From assembly GCA_039030335.1 (NCBI GenBank), contig JBCCEJ010000031.1:1-61011 (forward strand): a stretch of DNA of 61,011 nucleotides, in the 5' to 3' direction. Source of the DNA: JBCCEJ01 sp039030335. GTDB taxonomy: Bacteria > Pseudomonadota > Gammaproteobacteria > HK1. Each line of letters starts with the position of its first letter. Within the stretch, counting starts at the first letter, position 1. This document shows, piece after piece, positions 7,356 to 16,203 of the stretch. The translations under genes and the position numbers were made by a program. The notes under the pieces were generated by a model. That model was not told the DNA's origin. It searched no databases and saw only the letters and a program-made list of their open reading frames with translations.

Positions 7356-9005
7356 ATGTCTGAAACGCCACTTAGCGTCTCCGCGGGCCCAACCGACCGT
7401 CCACTGTTGAACGAGACCATTCCCGCGAATCTGGCGCGCACGGTTGCCACGTACTCCGAACGGGAGGCGCTGGTGTCTTGTCATCAGGACATTCGCTGGA
7501 GCTGGCGCGAGTTTCACCAGCACGTGCGGCAACTTGCAAAAGGACTGCTGGGTCTCGGACTGCGGAAAGGCGACCGCCTGGGGCTTTGGAGTCCGAACTA
7601 CGCCGAGTGGACTCTGGTGCAGTACGCGACGGCCGAGATCGGCGTGGTTCTCGTCAACATCAACCCGGCCTACCGCACGCACGAACTCGCGTACGCCCTC
7701 AATCAGTCTGGTTGCCGCGCGCTGGTGGCCGCGCCGAACTTCAAGACCTCGGACTATGTCGCCATGGTCGACACCGTGCGGCCTGAGTGTCCGGCATTAG
7801 AGCACGTCATTTTCTTCTGGACAGACGCCTGGGACGCGCTTCGCGCAGATGCCGCAGCCGCATCGGATGATGCCCTGGCAGCGTTGCGGGCAAGTCTGAG
7901 TGCTGACGACCCCATCAACATCCAGTACACCTCCGGTACTACCGGTTTTCCCAAAGGCGCCACGCTCAGTCATCGCAATATCCTGAATAACGGCTATTTT
8001 GTGACGGCGCTCCAGGGCTTCTCACATGAGGACAGATTGTGTATCCCGGTGCCGTTCTACCACTGCTTTGGCATGGTCATGGGCAATCTCGGGTGTACGA
8101 GTCACGGCGCGACGATGGTCATTCCGAACGATGCCTTTGATCCAGACTCGGTGCTGCAAGCGGTACAGGATGAGAAATGCACTGCCCTCTATGGTGTTCC
8201 GACGATGTTTATCGCCGAGCTCGGGCACCCCGAGTTCGCGCGGTTTGACCTGTCTGCACTGCGCACCGGTGTCATGGCGGGTTCGCCGTGTCCGGTAGAA
8301 GTCATGAAGCAGTGCATCGAACAGATGAACATGCACGAGGTGACGATCTGCTACGGCATGACGGAGACCTCGCCAGTCTCCACGCAAACGCTTCCGACCG
8401 ACACTATCGAACAGCGCACGGGCACGGTTGGACAGGTACATCCGCATGTGGAGGTTCGCATCACCGATCCCGAAACCGGTGAGACGGTACCTCGCGGGAC
8501 GACCGGGGAGTTTTGCACGCGGGGTTACTCGGTCATGTCCGGTTACTGGAACGACGCCGAGAAAACTGCGGCATCCATCGATGCCGACGGGTGGATGCAC
8601 TCGGGCGACCTGGCGGTCATGGACGAGAACGGCTACGCCAACATCGTCGGGCGTATCAAGGACATGGTGATCCGCGGCGGCGAGAACATCTACCCGCGCG
8701 AGATCGAGGAATATCTGTATACCCATCCTGACGTCGTCGATGCACAGGTTGTCGGAGTGCCGGACGCGAAGTTCGGCGAAGAACTGCTCGCGGTCGTCAA
8801 ACTCCGCGACGGCGCGGCTACCAGCGAGGAGGACATCAAGAGTTTCTGCCGCGGCAGCATCGCCCACTACAAGGTTCCGCGGTATGTCAGTTTTGTCGAC
8901 GAGTATCCGATGACCGTCACCGGCAAGGTGCAGAAGTTCAAACTGCGCGAACAGGCCGTTACCGATCTCGGCCTGGAAGACGCCGCCGCGATCAAGATGG
9001 CTTAG
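7356..9005 (+). CDS. AMP-dependent acyl-CoA synthetase (fatty-acid/aryl-acid CoA ligase)
   Basis: 549 residues from ATG 7356; the frame is open upstream into the preceding gene, but the family begins close to this Met. It activates a carboxylic acid with ATP to an acyl-adenylate and transfers it to CoA. Signatures seen: phosphate loop YTSGTTGFPKGA (from about residue 191), YGMTETSP, the SGDL/IVGRIKDMVIRGGENIYPREIEE block, and the C-terminal VTGKVQKFKLRE with the catalytic lysine. The sequence looks like medium/long-chain FadD-like ligases rather than acetyl-CoA synthetase. The next gene is a flavin monooxygenase, and a MaoC-type hydratase lies 4 kb away, which is compatible with degradation of an unusual acid. 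Confidence 0.92.
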   Translation: MSETPLSVSAGPTDRPLLNETIPANLARTVATYSEREALVSCHQDIRWSWREFHQHVRQLAKGLLGLGLRKGDRLGLWSPNYAEWTLVQYATAEIGVVLVNINPAYRTHELAYALNQSGCRALVAAPNFKTSDYVAMVDTVRPECPALEHVIFFWTDAWDALRADAAAASDDALAALRASLSADDPINIQYTSGTTGFPKGATLSHRNILNNGYFVTALQGFSHEDRLCIPVPFYHCFGMVMGNLGCTSHGATMVIPNDAFDPDSVLQAVQDEKCTALYGVPTMFIAELGHPEFARFDLSALRTGVMAGSPCPVEVMKQCIEQMNMHEVTICYGMTETSPVSTQTLPTDTIEQRTGTVGQVHPHVEVRITDPETGETVPRGTTGEFCTRGYSVMSGYWNDAEKTAASIDADGWMHSGDLAVMDENGYANIVGRIKDMVIRGGENIYPREIEEYLYTHPDVVDAQVVGVPDAKFGEELLAVVKLRDGAATSEEDIKSFCRGSIAHYKVPRYVSFVDEYPMTVTGKVQKFKLREQAVTDLGLEDAAAIKMA

Positions 9006-9100
9006 AGAAGCTGCCGATGGCCTGCTCGGGTGCCGCGCGGCTGCATTGCTCGCGCCGGAGCTGTGAATTGACAACGGTTCGCTGAAACGGAGACCGAATC

Positions 9101-10411
9101 GTGTCCGGAAAACCTTTTCATCTCGCCTGGTTTCTGCACGGTTCGAGCGCCCAGTCGTGGGGTCAGCCCTGGACCGGGCATATCGGCACGTCGTGGATGT
9201 ACCCCGAACTGTTTCTGGATATGGCGCGCGCACTGGAGCGTGCGTGCTTTGACTACATCCTGCTCGAAGACAGTACGGCGGTAAGCGAGAATCTTGACGG
9301 GTCGAGCGACGTCGTATTGAAACGCGGCATCGCGGTCCCGCGTCAGGACAAGGCGATAGTCGCGGCGCTGATGGCTGGCGTGACCTCGCGCATTGGCATC
9401 ATTCCCACGTTCGGCACCTATGCGTATCACCCGTATCTGCTCGCACGCCAGATCGCGACTCTGGACCAGGCGTCGGGTGGGCGTATCGGCTGGAACGTGG
9501 TTACCGGCAGCTCGGATCTGGCGGGCAGGAACTTCGGTATGGACGGCTTGCCAGAGCACGATCTGCGCTACGACATGGCCGATGAGTATCTGGAAGCCTG
9601 CCGCGGCCTCTGGAACACCTGGGAACCCGACGCCGTGATCGCCGACCGCGAATCAGGCGTGCTTATCGATCCGGCCAAAGTGCACGCGTTTGAATTCAAC
9701 GGAAAATACTACCGCACACGAGGTCCGCTCAATGCCGGCCCGATGCCCCAGGGCCAACCCGTGATCGCGCAGGCTGGAGGCTCGTCACGAGGGCGCCGTT
9801 TCGCCGCCAAACACTCCGAGACGATCGTCGCCCAGGTCAAGACTCCCGACGCCATGAAAGCCTATCGGGACGATGTGCGGCGCTACATGAAGGAGGCGGG
9901 ACGCAATCCCGACGATTGCAAGGTCATGTTCACGGTAAATCCGGTCCTTGGCGAAGATCGGGAGGAGGCACATAATCGCCAGGCCCGGCGCCTCGACTAC
10001 GTGCGCGCAAATATCGAAGAACGTCTCGCCAATTTCGCCAAGGTCATCAACATCGACTTCACCCGATTTGACCTCGATGCACCATTGCCGGATGACGTCA
10101 CCACGAACGGTCATCAGCAGATTCTTGCGGACTACCGAAAATTTGCCGCCGGGCGTTCGATTCGAGAGACCATGGCAACCTTCAACAATGGACTGCCGGA
10201 TCTGGTGGGCACGCCTGACGCAGTTGCCGCGGAGATGGCTGAAATCATGCAACACGTCGGCGGCGACGGTTTTTTGTTGTCCATGCCCAACGTCACACGC
10301 CGTACGCTCGCCGAGATCGAAGACGGTCTTGTACCGGCGTTGCAAAAACGCGGCCTGGTGCGAACGGCTTACGAGCACCGTCAGCTGCGCGACAATCTGC
10401 TGGCCTACTAA
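9101..10411 (+). CDS. NtaA/SnaA/DszA-family FMN-dependent monooxygenase (luciferase-like)
   Basis: 436 residues from a GTG at 9101. These luciferase-like barrel enzymes use reduced FMN from a partner reductase to oxidise substrates such as nitrilotriacetate, sulfones or pristinamycin intermediates. The family pattern is complete: FHLAWFL at the N-terminus, YILLEDSTAV, the conserved HPYLLARQIATLDQASGGRIGWNVVTG segment (about 120-145) and QAGGSSRGRRFAAKHSE (about 225-240). No flavin reductase gene is next to it. It follows the acyl-CoA ligase by 95 bases on the same strand, so both may act on one xenobiotic or natural acid. Substrate not predictable. Confidence 0.9.
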   Translation: MSGKPFHLAWFLHGSSAQSWGQPWTGHIGTSWMYPELFLDMARALERACFDYILLEDSTAVSENLDGSSDVVLKRGIAVPRQDKAIVAALMAGVTSRIGIIPTFGTYAYHPYLLARQIATLDQASGGRIGWNVVTGSSDLAGRNFGMDGLPEHDLRYDMADEYLEACRGLWNTWEPDAVIADRESGVLIDPAKVHAFEFNGKYYRTRGPLNAGPMPQGQPVIAQAGGSSRGRRFAAKHSETIVAQVKTPDAMKAYRDDVRRYMKEAGRNPDDCKVMFTVNPVLGEDREEAHNRQARRLDYVRANIEERLANFAKVINIDFTRFDLDAPLPDDVTTNGHQQILADYRKFAAGRSIRETMATFNNGLPDLVGTPDAVAAEMAEIMQHVGGDGFLLSMPNVTRRTLAEIEDGLVPALQKRGLVRTAYEHRQLRDNLLAY

Positions 10412-10532
10412 TTCGGTGGGGCCGCCGCGCGGCTGCATACCAAGCCGTCGAGATACGCGGCGGCCGAGAACCGGGAGCAGGTGGGCTTACGTATCTGCAA
10501 GAGTTCAGAACGTCGCCCGGGTGCGGGGAGAA

Positions 10533-10608
10533 TGGTGCCGGTGAGTGGACTTGAACCACCGACCTACTGATTACGAATCAGTTGCTCTGCCAACTGAGCT
10601 ACACCGGC
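10533..10608 (-). tRNA. tRNA-Thr (anticodon CGT), CCA encoded
   Basis: On the minus strand the 76-base gene folds as a standard cloverleaf. The 7-bp acceptor pairs 10602-10608 with 10537-10543 (GCCGGTG with CACCGGC), there is a GCTC/GAGC D-stem, a 5-bp anticodon stem ACTGA/TCAGT around the loop TTCGTAA, and a T-arm with TTCAAGT. The loop gives anticodon CGT, reading ACG threonine codons. The discriminator base is A (10536) and CCA is genomically encoded at 10535-10533. It sits alone, between the monooxygenase and the GTP cyclohydrolase II homologue. Confidence 0.95.
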
Positions 10609-10620
10609 GCCGAGCCCGCC

Positions 10621-10650
10621 ATTGTAATCTGCAAGCTAGCACCATGCCAA
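10621..10650 (-). promoter_or_regulatory. Sigma70-type promoter of tRNA-Thr with GC-rich discriminator
   Basis: Reading the minus strand, -35 TTGGCA (10650-10645) and -10 TACAAT (10626-10621) are separated by 18 bases and lie 12 bases upstream of the tRNA 5' end. Each hexamer matches consensus at five of six positions. The bases between the -10 box and the tRNA are almost all G or C (GGCGGGCTCGGC), the discriminator type linked to stringent (ppGpp/DksA) control of stable-RNA promoters. That control is inference. Confidence 0.7.
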
Positions 10651-10798
10651 CTGATCACGTCCGGATACGCCGCCGTACTGCCACGACGCGAGGCGGGATT
10701 TTGTCGATAGCCGACCGGGTTTCGCGCGCAACGGTCCGCTGCTCGCACGGCTTGTGAGTGTGGAGTCCATGACGCGCCAGGCCACGACACCGGGCCCC

Positions 10799-11605
10799 TC
10801 AGATACCAGGGATGATGTGCCCCCAATCGCGTTTGGCGGCCAGGTAACGGCGGTTGTGTTCGGATACGCCGATGATGTGCGGCTCCTGTTTCAAACGCTC
10901 TATACCGAGAGCGGTCAGGTCATTCAGCTTCTTTGGGTTGTTCGTCAGTAGCCGCACTTCGCGGTCCTCGCAGAAGTACCGGAGCAGCGCGGCGGCATCA
11001 CCGAAGTCACGGCAGTCGTCGGGCAGGCCGAGAGAACGGTTGGCTTCGTAGGTGTTCTCACCGGCGTCCTGAAGCAGATAGGTTGCGGCTTTCGCCCAGA
11101 GACCGATGCCGCGCCCTTCGTGCCCGGCCATGTAGATGATCATGCCGCCGTGCGGTTCCGAGGCGATGCGATCGATAGCGCCGAGAAACTGCGGCCCGCA
11201 CTCGCAGCGCTGCGATCCGAACACATCGCCGGTCATGCAACTCGAATGCACCCGCACGAGTGGCTGCGGATCGGCTTGCGGATCACCGAAGATCAGCACG
11301 CTGTTGACGGCCATGGAGGAGGCCAGCGACGCGAACAGGTGGCTGCCGCCCTGTTCGTTCAGCGCCGACGCCAACTCGTTCAGGCGCGCCAGTTCGCGCG
11401 AACGGACCACCGCATACCACCGAAACTCATGCTGCCGGCCATCGAGGAGCACCGGCAGCGGGATAGGACCGAGCAGGTCCAGTGACCCGGATGATTCGCT
11501 CATCGGGGGCGCACTGTCCACCTCGACGCCTTCGGAGGTAATCCGCTTCAGATGCCCGTCGCGAACCAGGCGCTCGCGGATGGTCGGATCCAGGTACGTA
11601 AACAT
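10799..11605 (-). CDS. GTP cyclohydrolase II homologue (RibA-like)
   Basis: 268 residues from ATG 11605, with AGGA upstream. GTP cyclohydrolase II opens the GTP imidazole ring, releasing formate and pyrophosphate, as the first riboflavin step. The zinc site is visible: VHSSCMTGDVFGSQRCECG gives C123, C134 and C136. LLTNNPKKL and the final WGH also fit the family. The usual RQEGRGIGL reads GHEGRGIGL (161-169), and there is an N-terminal extension of roughly 60 residues compared with E. coli RibA. No other riboflavin gene is near. It follows an aspartate-type aminotransferase by 21 bases on the same strand, so it may serve a second pteridine or secondary pathway; a plain housekeeping paralogue is equally possible. 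Confidence 0.85.
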   Translation of the reverse strand: MFTYLDPTIRERLVRDGHLKRITSEGVEVDSAPPMSESSGSLDLLGPIPLPVLLDGRQHEFRWYAVVRSRELARLNELASALNEQGGSHLFASLASSMAVNSVLIFGDPQADPQPLVRVHSSCMTGDVFGSQRCECGPQFLGAIDRIASEPHGGMIIYMAGHEGRGIGLWAKAATYLLQDAGENTYEANRSLGLPDDCRDFGDAAALLRYFCEDREVRLLTNNPKKLNDLTALGIERLKQEPHIIGVSEHNRRYLAAKRDWGHIIPGI

Positions 11606-11626
11606 CTAAGGTCCTGTTGTGGCAGC

Positions 11627-12844
11627 TCAAGAGAGCGCGGCGCAAGCCTCGCGGATGAGCTGGCCGCCTCGCGCGATGTCCGCTTCGCTCGCTACGAAGC
11701 TCGCTCGAAAATAGGGTGAAAGTCCGTAAGCAGAACCCTGCACCACCGCCACACCGACGCTATCCAGCAAATACATGACGAAATCAGTGTCGGTCTCGAT
11801 CCGTTTGCCGTCCGGGGTGCGCTTGCCGATGGCGCCCGCACAGGAACAGAAGATGTACATCGCGCCCTCGGGACGGTCGCATTGCAGTTCCGGAATCTGA
11901 CTCAGCGCGTCGAACAGCAGGTCGCGGCGGCGCTGCAGGTCGGCCGTCCGGGCATGCACCTCGTCGAGAGGGCCTTCGAGTGCCGCGACCGCGGCACCCT
12001 GACTCACCGCGCTCACTCCGGCCGTACTCTGCGACTGCATTTTCGACATGTTGGCGATAATGTCCTTTGGCCCACCAGCGAACCCCAGCCGCCAGCCGGT
12101 CATGGAGTACGCTTTCGATACGCCGTTACAGGTCACCGTGCGGTCGTACAGGGCAGGTTCCACCTCCGCCAGTGTGCCGAATTCGCGGCCGTCGTAGATC
12201 AGATGCTCATAAACGTCGTCGCTCAGGACATGAACGTGCGGATTGCGTTTCAACACTTCGGCGAGTTCAGCCAGATGTTGCCTCGAATAGGTGGCTCCAG
12301 TCGGATTGCTCGGCGAACTGAACATGAGCCACTTCGTGCGCGGCGAGATAGCCGCTTCCAACTGTCCGGCGTCCATCTTGAAGCCAGCCGACTGAGCGCA
12401 ATCGACGATAACCGGCGTGCCGCCAGCGAGTTGGATCATGTCTGGATACGAAGTCCAGTAGGGCGCCGGCACAATACATTCGTCCCCAGGGCCGACCGAG
12501 CACATCAGGGCGTTGAACAGGACCTGCTTCGTGCCGGCCCCGACCGTGATCTGGTCGAGCCCGTAGTCCAGATTATTGTCGCGCTTGAACTTGGTCTGAG
12601 CCGCGCGTCGCGTGCTCTCGAGGCCGTTGATCGGGGTATAACGGATCTCGTTGGCGACCATTACGGCGTTCGCCCCGGCCTTGGCGATATCGGGCGTGGG
12701 GAAGTCCGGCTCGCCGGCGGTGAGTTTGACGATGTCGTGGCCGGCCGCGACCAGTTCGCGCACCCGGGCGCTCGCGATCTGGCTGGGTGACGGCTTGAAG
12801 CGGCTCATGCGGGCGGCGAAAAAATCAGCAGGTCTGTCGGTCAT
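11627..12844 (-). CDS. Aspartate aminotransferase-like class I/II PLP-dependent aminotransferase
   Basis: 405 residues from ATG 12844. PLP-dependent transfer of an amino group, most likely between aspartate and 2-oxoglutarate. The PLP lysine is K244 in GVSKAYSMTGWRLGF; D209/Y212 in LSDDVYEHL and SPSNPTGATY are the usual cofactor and substrate contacts. The start LTAGEPDFPTPD is typical of the subgroup Ib enzymes. The gene lies directly upstream of the GTP cyclohydrolase II homologue. Narrow substrate specificity cannot be assigned from sequence alone. Confidence 0.92.
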   Translation of the reverse strand: MTDRPADFFAARMSRFKPSPSQIASARVRELVAAGHDIVKLTAGEPDFPTPDIAKAGANAVMVANEIRYTPINGLESTRRAAQTKFKRDNNLDYGLDQITVGAGTKQVLFNALMCSVGPGDECIVPAPYWTSYPDMIQLAGGTPVIVDCAQSAGFKMDAGQLEAAISPRTKWLMFSSPSNPTGATYSRQHLAELAEVLKRNPHVHVLSDDVYEHLIYDGREFGTLAEVEPALYDRTVTCNGVSKAYSMTGWRLGFAGGPKDIIANMSKMQSQSTAGVSAVSQGAAVAALEGPLDEVHARTADLQRRRDLLFDALSQIPELQCDRPEGAMYIFCSCAGAIGKRTPDGKRIETDTDFVMYLLDSVGVAVVQGSAYGLSPYFRASFVASEADIARGGQLIREACAALS

Positions 12845-13280
12845 GGCGTTCAGCTGGCGTTGAGGATCCTGATCGGGCGACTCGCCTTCCGGCTAAGGCC
12901 GGGCAGGCAACTGCGGCGCACGGGTTTCGACCATTGATAAGGCGGGCCCCACCGGCGTCGGCCGCCGCCGGTGGGCACCCGGGCGTCCTCACAGGGGTTC
13001 GGGCGTAAAGAGCCGGAAGATGCCATGGAGGACGACACCAGTGTAACAAAGGCCCCAGCATGAGACGCCCGGCACGGGCCCGCATGCCGAAGTCCGGATG
13101 ACGTGGTTCAATACCCCCGGTCGATCAGCGCATCTGCCGCCGCCGGAGCGGCGAAAAGACGCGCAGGCAGTACGGTTTCTGGCCGAACGGACCAGTTGCG
13201 AGCCCGTCGCCATCGAACGGAAATCCAATCCAGAATCAACCGCGACCAACGCGTTATACAGCCAGTAGTGAGGAAAGATG
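12845..13280. other. Intergenic region between divergent genes, no gene seen
   Basis: About 435 bases between the aminotransferase (minus) and the MaoC hydratase (plus). I see no convincing reading frame with a ribosome-binding site. It must hold promoters for both genes, but I cannot pick strong -10/-35 boxes. The only clear structure is the perfect 10-bp inverted repeat at 12948-12975. Confidence 0.5.
12948..12975. repeat. Perfect inverted repeat (10-bp stem, 8-base loop)
   Basis: CCCACCGGCG at 12948-12957 pairs exactly with CGCCGGTGGG at 12966-12975 around the loop TCGGCCGC. There is no T-run after it on either strand, so it is not a classical intrinsic terminator. Its place between two divergent genes leaves a regulatory or mRNA 5'-leader role open. 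Confidence 0.6.
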
Positions 13281-13745
13281 ATGAGCGCAACGGAAATGAG
13301 CATCGACGAGCTGAAACGCAGCGTCGGAACTGAAATTGGGATCTCTGCGTGGGTCGACATGACGCAGGACCGAATCGATCAGTTCGCGGACGTGACCGGC
13401 GACCACCAGTTCATCCACGTCGACGTGGAGCGCGCCAAAGCCGAAACCCCGTTTGGCGGCACCATCGCGCACGGCTTCCTCACGATGTCCCTGCTGGCCG
13501 GCATGGCTGACGAGGCGTTACCGGGCATCAGCGGGCGCAAGATGGGCATCAACTACGGCTTTGAGAAAATGCGCTTTCTGTCGCCCGTTCCATCGGGTTC
13601 GCGAGTGCGGGGGCGTTTCAACCTCGACGCGCTGGACGAGCGCAAGCCGGGCGAATTCCAGTTGCGCTACGGGTGCACCGTCGAGATCGAAGATTCCGAC
13701 AAGCCAGCGCTGGCGGCGCAGTGGCTGGTGCTTGCCTACGTGTGA
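13281..13745 (+). CDS. MaoC-family (R)-specific enoyl-CoA hydratase/dehydratase
   Basis: 154 residues from ATG 13281 (AGGA six bases upstream; an ATG at 13278 is adjacent). Hot-dog-fold hydratase that adds water to trans-2-enoyl-CoA to give the (R)-3-hydroxyacyl-CoA. The hydratase 2 motif is intact: FADVTGDHQFIHVD with catalytic D41 and H46, followed by TPFGGTIAHGFLT. Length matches stand-alone MaoC proteins such as PhaJ. It stands alone between divergent and convergent genes, so its pathway is not set by context; fatty-acid or polyhydroxyalkanoate metabolism is likely. Confidence 0.9.
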   Translation: MSATEMSIDELKRSVGTEIGISAWVDMTQDRIDQFADVTGDHQFIHVDVERAKAETPFGGTIAHGFLTMSLLAGMADEALPGISGRKMGINYGFEKMRFLSPVPSGSRVRGRFNLDALDERKPGEFQLRYGCTVEIEDSDKPALAAQWLVLAYV

Positions 13746-13793
13746 ACGAGGTCGGGCCCGGCCGGCCGCGCGGTGCTCGTCTACCTTGTACGA

Positions 13794-14255
13794 CTAGCCC
13801 TCGCCCGACTGGCCAAAGCTCATCTGGCGCTCGGCGGGAAAGACCGAAAAATGCGTATGGCATCCCAACCACGGCGCGTCGACATCGGTGCGTGACAACA
13901 CCGCCGTGGCGCGGCCCGGGCGGTCGTACGGCTGCCCGTCGGCATCGTAACCAGTCGAAGTCCAGAGCGTTGCCCCGACGGCCATCAGCCGGTCGGGGGA
14001 TACACGCGCCTCCACGCTCGGGAGCGTGAACGCGAAGTCCGAAATGGTCGGCCAGATGGCGCGCCATTGACCGCCCTCGAGCGCGTCCAATCCACGCACG
14101 AAGTCCTTGTACGTGCCGAATCCGCTGACGTCGTCCGCGAACAGCGTCCTCGCGGTCACGAAATCGACGGCCGCCACCGTCGCCCCCCACGCCCCGAACC
14201 AGGCCCTGACGGACTCCAAATCGGCAGAATTCGGCGGTTCGCTACCCTGGTTCAT
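13794..14255 (-). CDS. NTF2-fold/SnoaL-like (ketosteroid isomerase-type) protein
   Basis: 153 residues from ATG 14255, fixed by a strong AGGAGTGGGAC ribosome-binding site. The cone-shaped alpha+beta pattern is that of the SnoaL/DUF4440 group: an N-terminal helix with ESVRAWFGAWGATV, then LFADDVSGFG (typical of the Asp in the pocket mouth), then a run of beta strands ending WLGCHTHFSVFP. Such proteins can be isomerases, cyclases or non-enzymatic binding proteins, and no catalytic identity can be assigned. It converges with the MaoC gene. Confidence 0.75.
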   Translation of the reverse strand: MNQGSEPPNSADLESVRAWFGAWGATVAAVDFVTARTLFADDVSGFGTYKDFVRGLDALEGGQWRAIWPTISDFAFTLPSVEARVSPDRLMAVGATLWTSTGYDADGQPYDRPGRATAVLSRTDVDAPWLGCHTHFSVFPAERQMSFGQSGEG

Positions 14256-14590
14256 GTCCCACTCCTGACGATGGCGATTTTCAGCAACGTGCTCCGGTGC
14301 CGCGCCTTTCGCGCGATGCCACCGGCGTGGCCGCACCGCCTCCGAGGCGAGACTGGAGTAAAGGCGAAGTCTACCGGGTCCGACCGACCGGCTCGACCGG
14401 CCTGAATCGGCCGCACCGCGCTGGCCAGGCAGCCAGGGCCTGAGCCCGCACCAATCCCTGGTGCGATGCCGCAGCGGGGTCGGCTATGCTGGAGGTTCTG
14501 CCGACCAACGCCTGGTCGGCCTTACCCCAGAGTTTTGTTTATGCTCGCGCAGCATGTTTGCAGTCGCCAGTCGCTGGGGAGCCACCCTGG

Positions 14591-15391
14591 ATGAACGTGT
14601 GGGAAGTGGCCCTCAGGCGCCCCGACAACGAGTTGGAACTCGGTCGCATCGCTTTTCTGATCGCTCAAGGGGAGTATCCCGACCTCGACGTTGATGTGGC
14701 CACGGCTGAACTCGACCAGTTCGCCGCGGAAGTCGCTGCCCCGTCCCTGGCCGCGCTGGATGGATGGATGTTCGAGACGCGGCGGTTCATCGGCAACGCC
14801 GAGCACTACTACGATCCTCGCAACAGTTACCTCTGCGATGTAATAGAGCGGCGCACGGGCATTCCGATCTCACTATCGCTGCTCTATATCGAAGTGGGCC
14901 GCCGCGCAGGGCTCGACCTCGCCCCGGTGTCGTTTCCCGGTCACCTCCTCGTCCGCCACTCGGGTCTGGAAGGTGAGATGTTCGTCGATGTCTTCAACGG
15001 CGGTCTCCGGCAGACCCGGGATGTTCTGCATGAGCGGCTGGTGCGGATGACGGGCGGAAAGCTGCCCGACGGGCTCGACCTCGACCGGATGTTCGCGCCG
15101 TGCGGACAACGCGAAGTGGTGGCGCGCATGCTGCGCAATCTGAAGCAGATTTATGCCAAGAGTAAAGACGTACCGCGGTGTCTGCGGGTGTGCGATCAGC
15201 TGCTTCACGTCGAACCGGGAACCGCGGGTCATTATCGCGACCGCGGTTACCTCTACGCGCAGGTCGGTCATCGCGAAGCCGCACTCGCCGACTACAGCAG
15301 GTATCTGAAGATGGCGCCGGGCGCCTCCGACGGCGCTGCCATCCGCGCGTGGATCGTCGACTACGGGAGCCAGTCGCAACGCTTGAATTGA
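14591..15391 (+). CDS. SirB1-family transglutaminase-like/TPR protein
   Basis: 266 residues if it starts at ATG 14591, which has GGGGAG nine bases upstream and gives nearly the length of E. coli SirB1 (269); an in-frame ATG at 14486 would add 35 residues. The transglutaminase-like core shows YYDPRNSYLCDVIERRTGIPISLSLL and VSFPGHLLVR, the latter with the family histidine. The C-terminal third (about 185-266) carries TPR-like helices (YAKSKDVPRCLRVCDQLL, YLYAQVGHREAALADY). SirB1 proteins are widespread in gammaproteobacteria near peptide-release-factor genes, with no firmly established reaction. Here it stands alone. Confidence 0.88.
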   Translation: MNVWEVALRRPDNELELGRIAFLIAQGEYPDLDVDVATAELDQFAAEVAAPSLAALDGWMFETRRFIGNAEHYYDPRNSYLCDVIERRTGIPISLSLLYIEVGRRAGLDLAPVSFPGHLLVRHSGLEGEMFVDVFNGGLRQTRDVLHERLVRMTGGKLPDGLDLDRMFAPCGQREVVARMLRNLKQIYAKSKDVPRCLRVCDQLLHVEPGTAGHYRDRGYLYAQVGHREAALADYSRYLKMAPGASDGAAIRAWIVDYGSQSQRLN

Positions 15392-15432
15392 CCCCATCCG
15401 GCCATGCGGAACGGGAAGCGAACGGACGGAAT

Positions 15433-16203
15433 CTACTCGTAGGTCTGTTCGACGAGTGCGCGGATCCGGATACGCATGTCCGGCAGGCGCACGCGCGCCA
15501 GCCCGGCGTTGTTGTCGAACACGGCTTTGAACTCCCTGGTGCCGATGAACTCAGCGCGCATCTGCAAGGAATCGGGCTCCATGGCGAGTCCGTTGGTCTT
15601 GAGCTCGTCGGTGAGTCGCTCGCGCTCGCGCGCGTACAGATCGCTCAGCATGGTCTGCAGCGCCGCGAGCAGGGCAGCTTTGCCGCGGTCGGTCAGATCC
15701 ATGGTCACGCGCTCACGATCGGCAAAGTCGGCCAACGCACCTTTCCAGAGACGGGCCTCCAACGCGGCGCTCAGCTTCACATCGGGCCGCGTGTCGCCGT
15801 TGCTCTGTTTCAGTTCGGTGTCCTGCTCAATCTCCAGGACCGGCTCGCCAGCCTTGCTGCTGAGCCTGAGTGTCGACGTCCCAACGCGGTTGACACCAGC
15901 CTCGTGCACGAGCAGCCCGACGTCGCGCAACGGTCCGTGCGGGCCGCCTTCCTCGGGGTCGTTGAACGAACTCAACAAACTGGACCCCCAGAACTTGTAC
16001 AGTACGATGCGTGTCGTAGTTTTCTCACGCCAAGTCAGAGCTCGACCGGGGTCGGCGCCGTAGAGTTTCTCTTGTGCAAGCAGCTCGATCGTGATCTCGG
16101 CGACGTACGGGTAGTCCCCGTCGCTGACGTGATCGGCACGCGCGGCAGACATCGCGACAAGCGCACATGTCAGCGCGGCGACCATAACGCGGGGAATCAG
16201 CAT
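15433..16203 (-). CDS. Secreted protein of unknown function
   Basis: About 256 residues from ATG 16203. The N-terminus is a convincing signal peptide (MLIPRVMVAALTCALVAMSAARA with cleavage likely after ARA), so the protein is probably periplasmic. The mature part has no cysteines or metal motifs I recognise; it is charged, with a helical middle (LLAALQTMLSDLYARERERL) and a beta-like end. Other possible starts are ATG 16239 and 16185. Its start codon overlaps that of the divergent DUF4159 gene in the tetramer CATG at 16201-16204, so the two genes share a control region and may belong to one system. Family not recognised. Confidence 0.65.
   Translation of the reverse strand: MLIPRVMVAALTCALVAMSAARADHVSDGDYPYVAEITIELLAQEKLYGADPGRALTWREKTTTRIVLYKFWGSSLLSSFNDPEEGGPHGPLRDVGLLVHEAGVNRVGTSTLRLSSKAGEPVLEIEQDTELKQSNGDTRPDVKLSAALEARLWKGALADFADRERVTMDLTDRGKAALLAALQTMLSDLYARERERLTDELKTNGLAMEPDSLQMRAEFIGTREFKAVFDNNAGLARVRLPDMRIRIRALVEQTYE

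Noticed and set aside
12948..12975. Rho-independent terminator
   Set aside because: The stem is strong, but no T-run follows on either strand and no gene ends nearby in a suitable direction.
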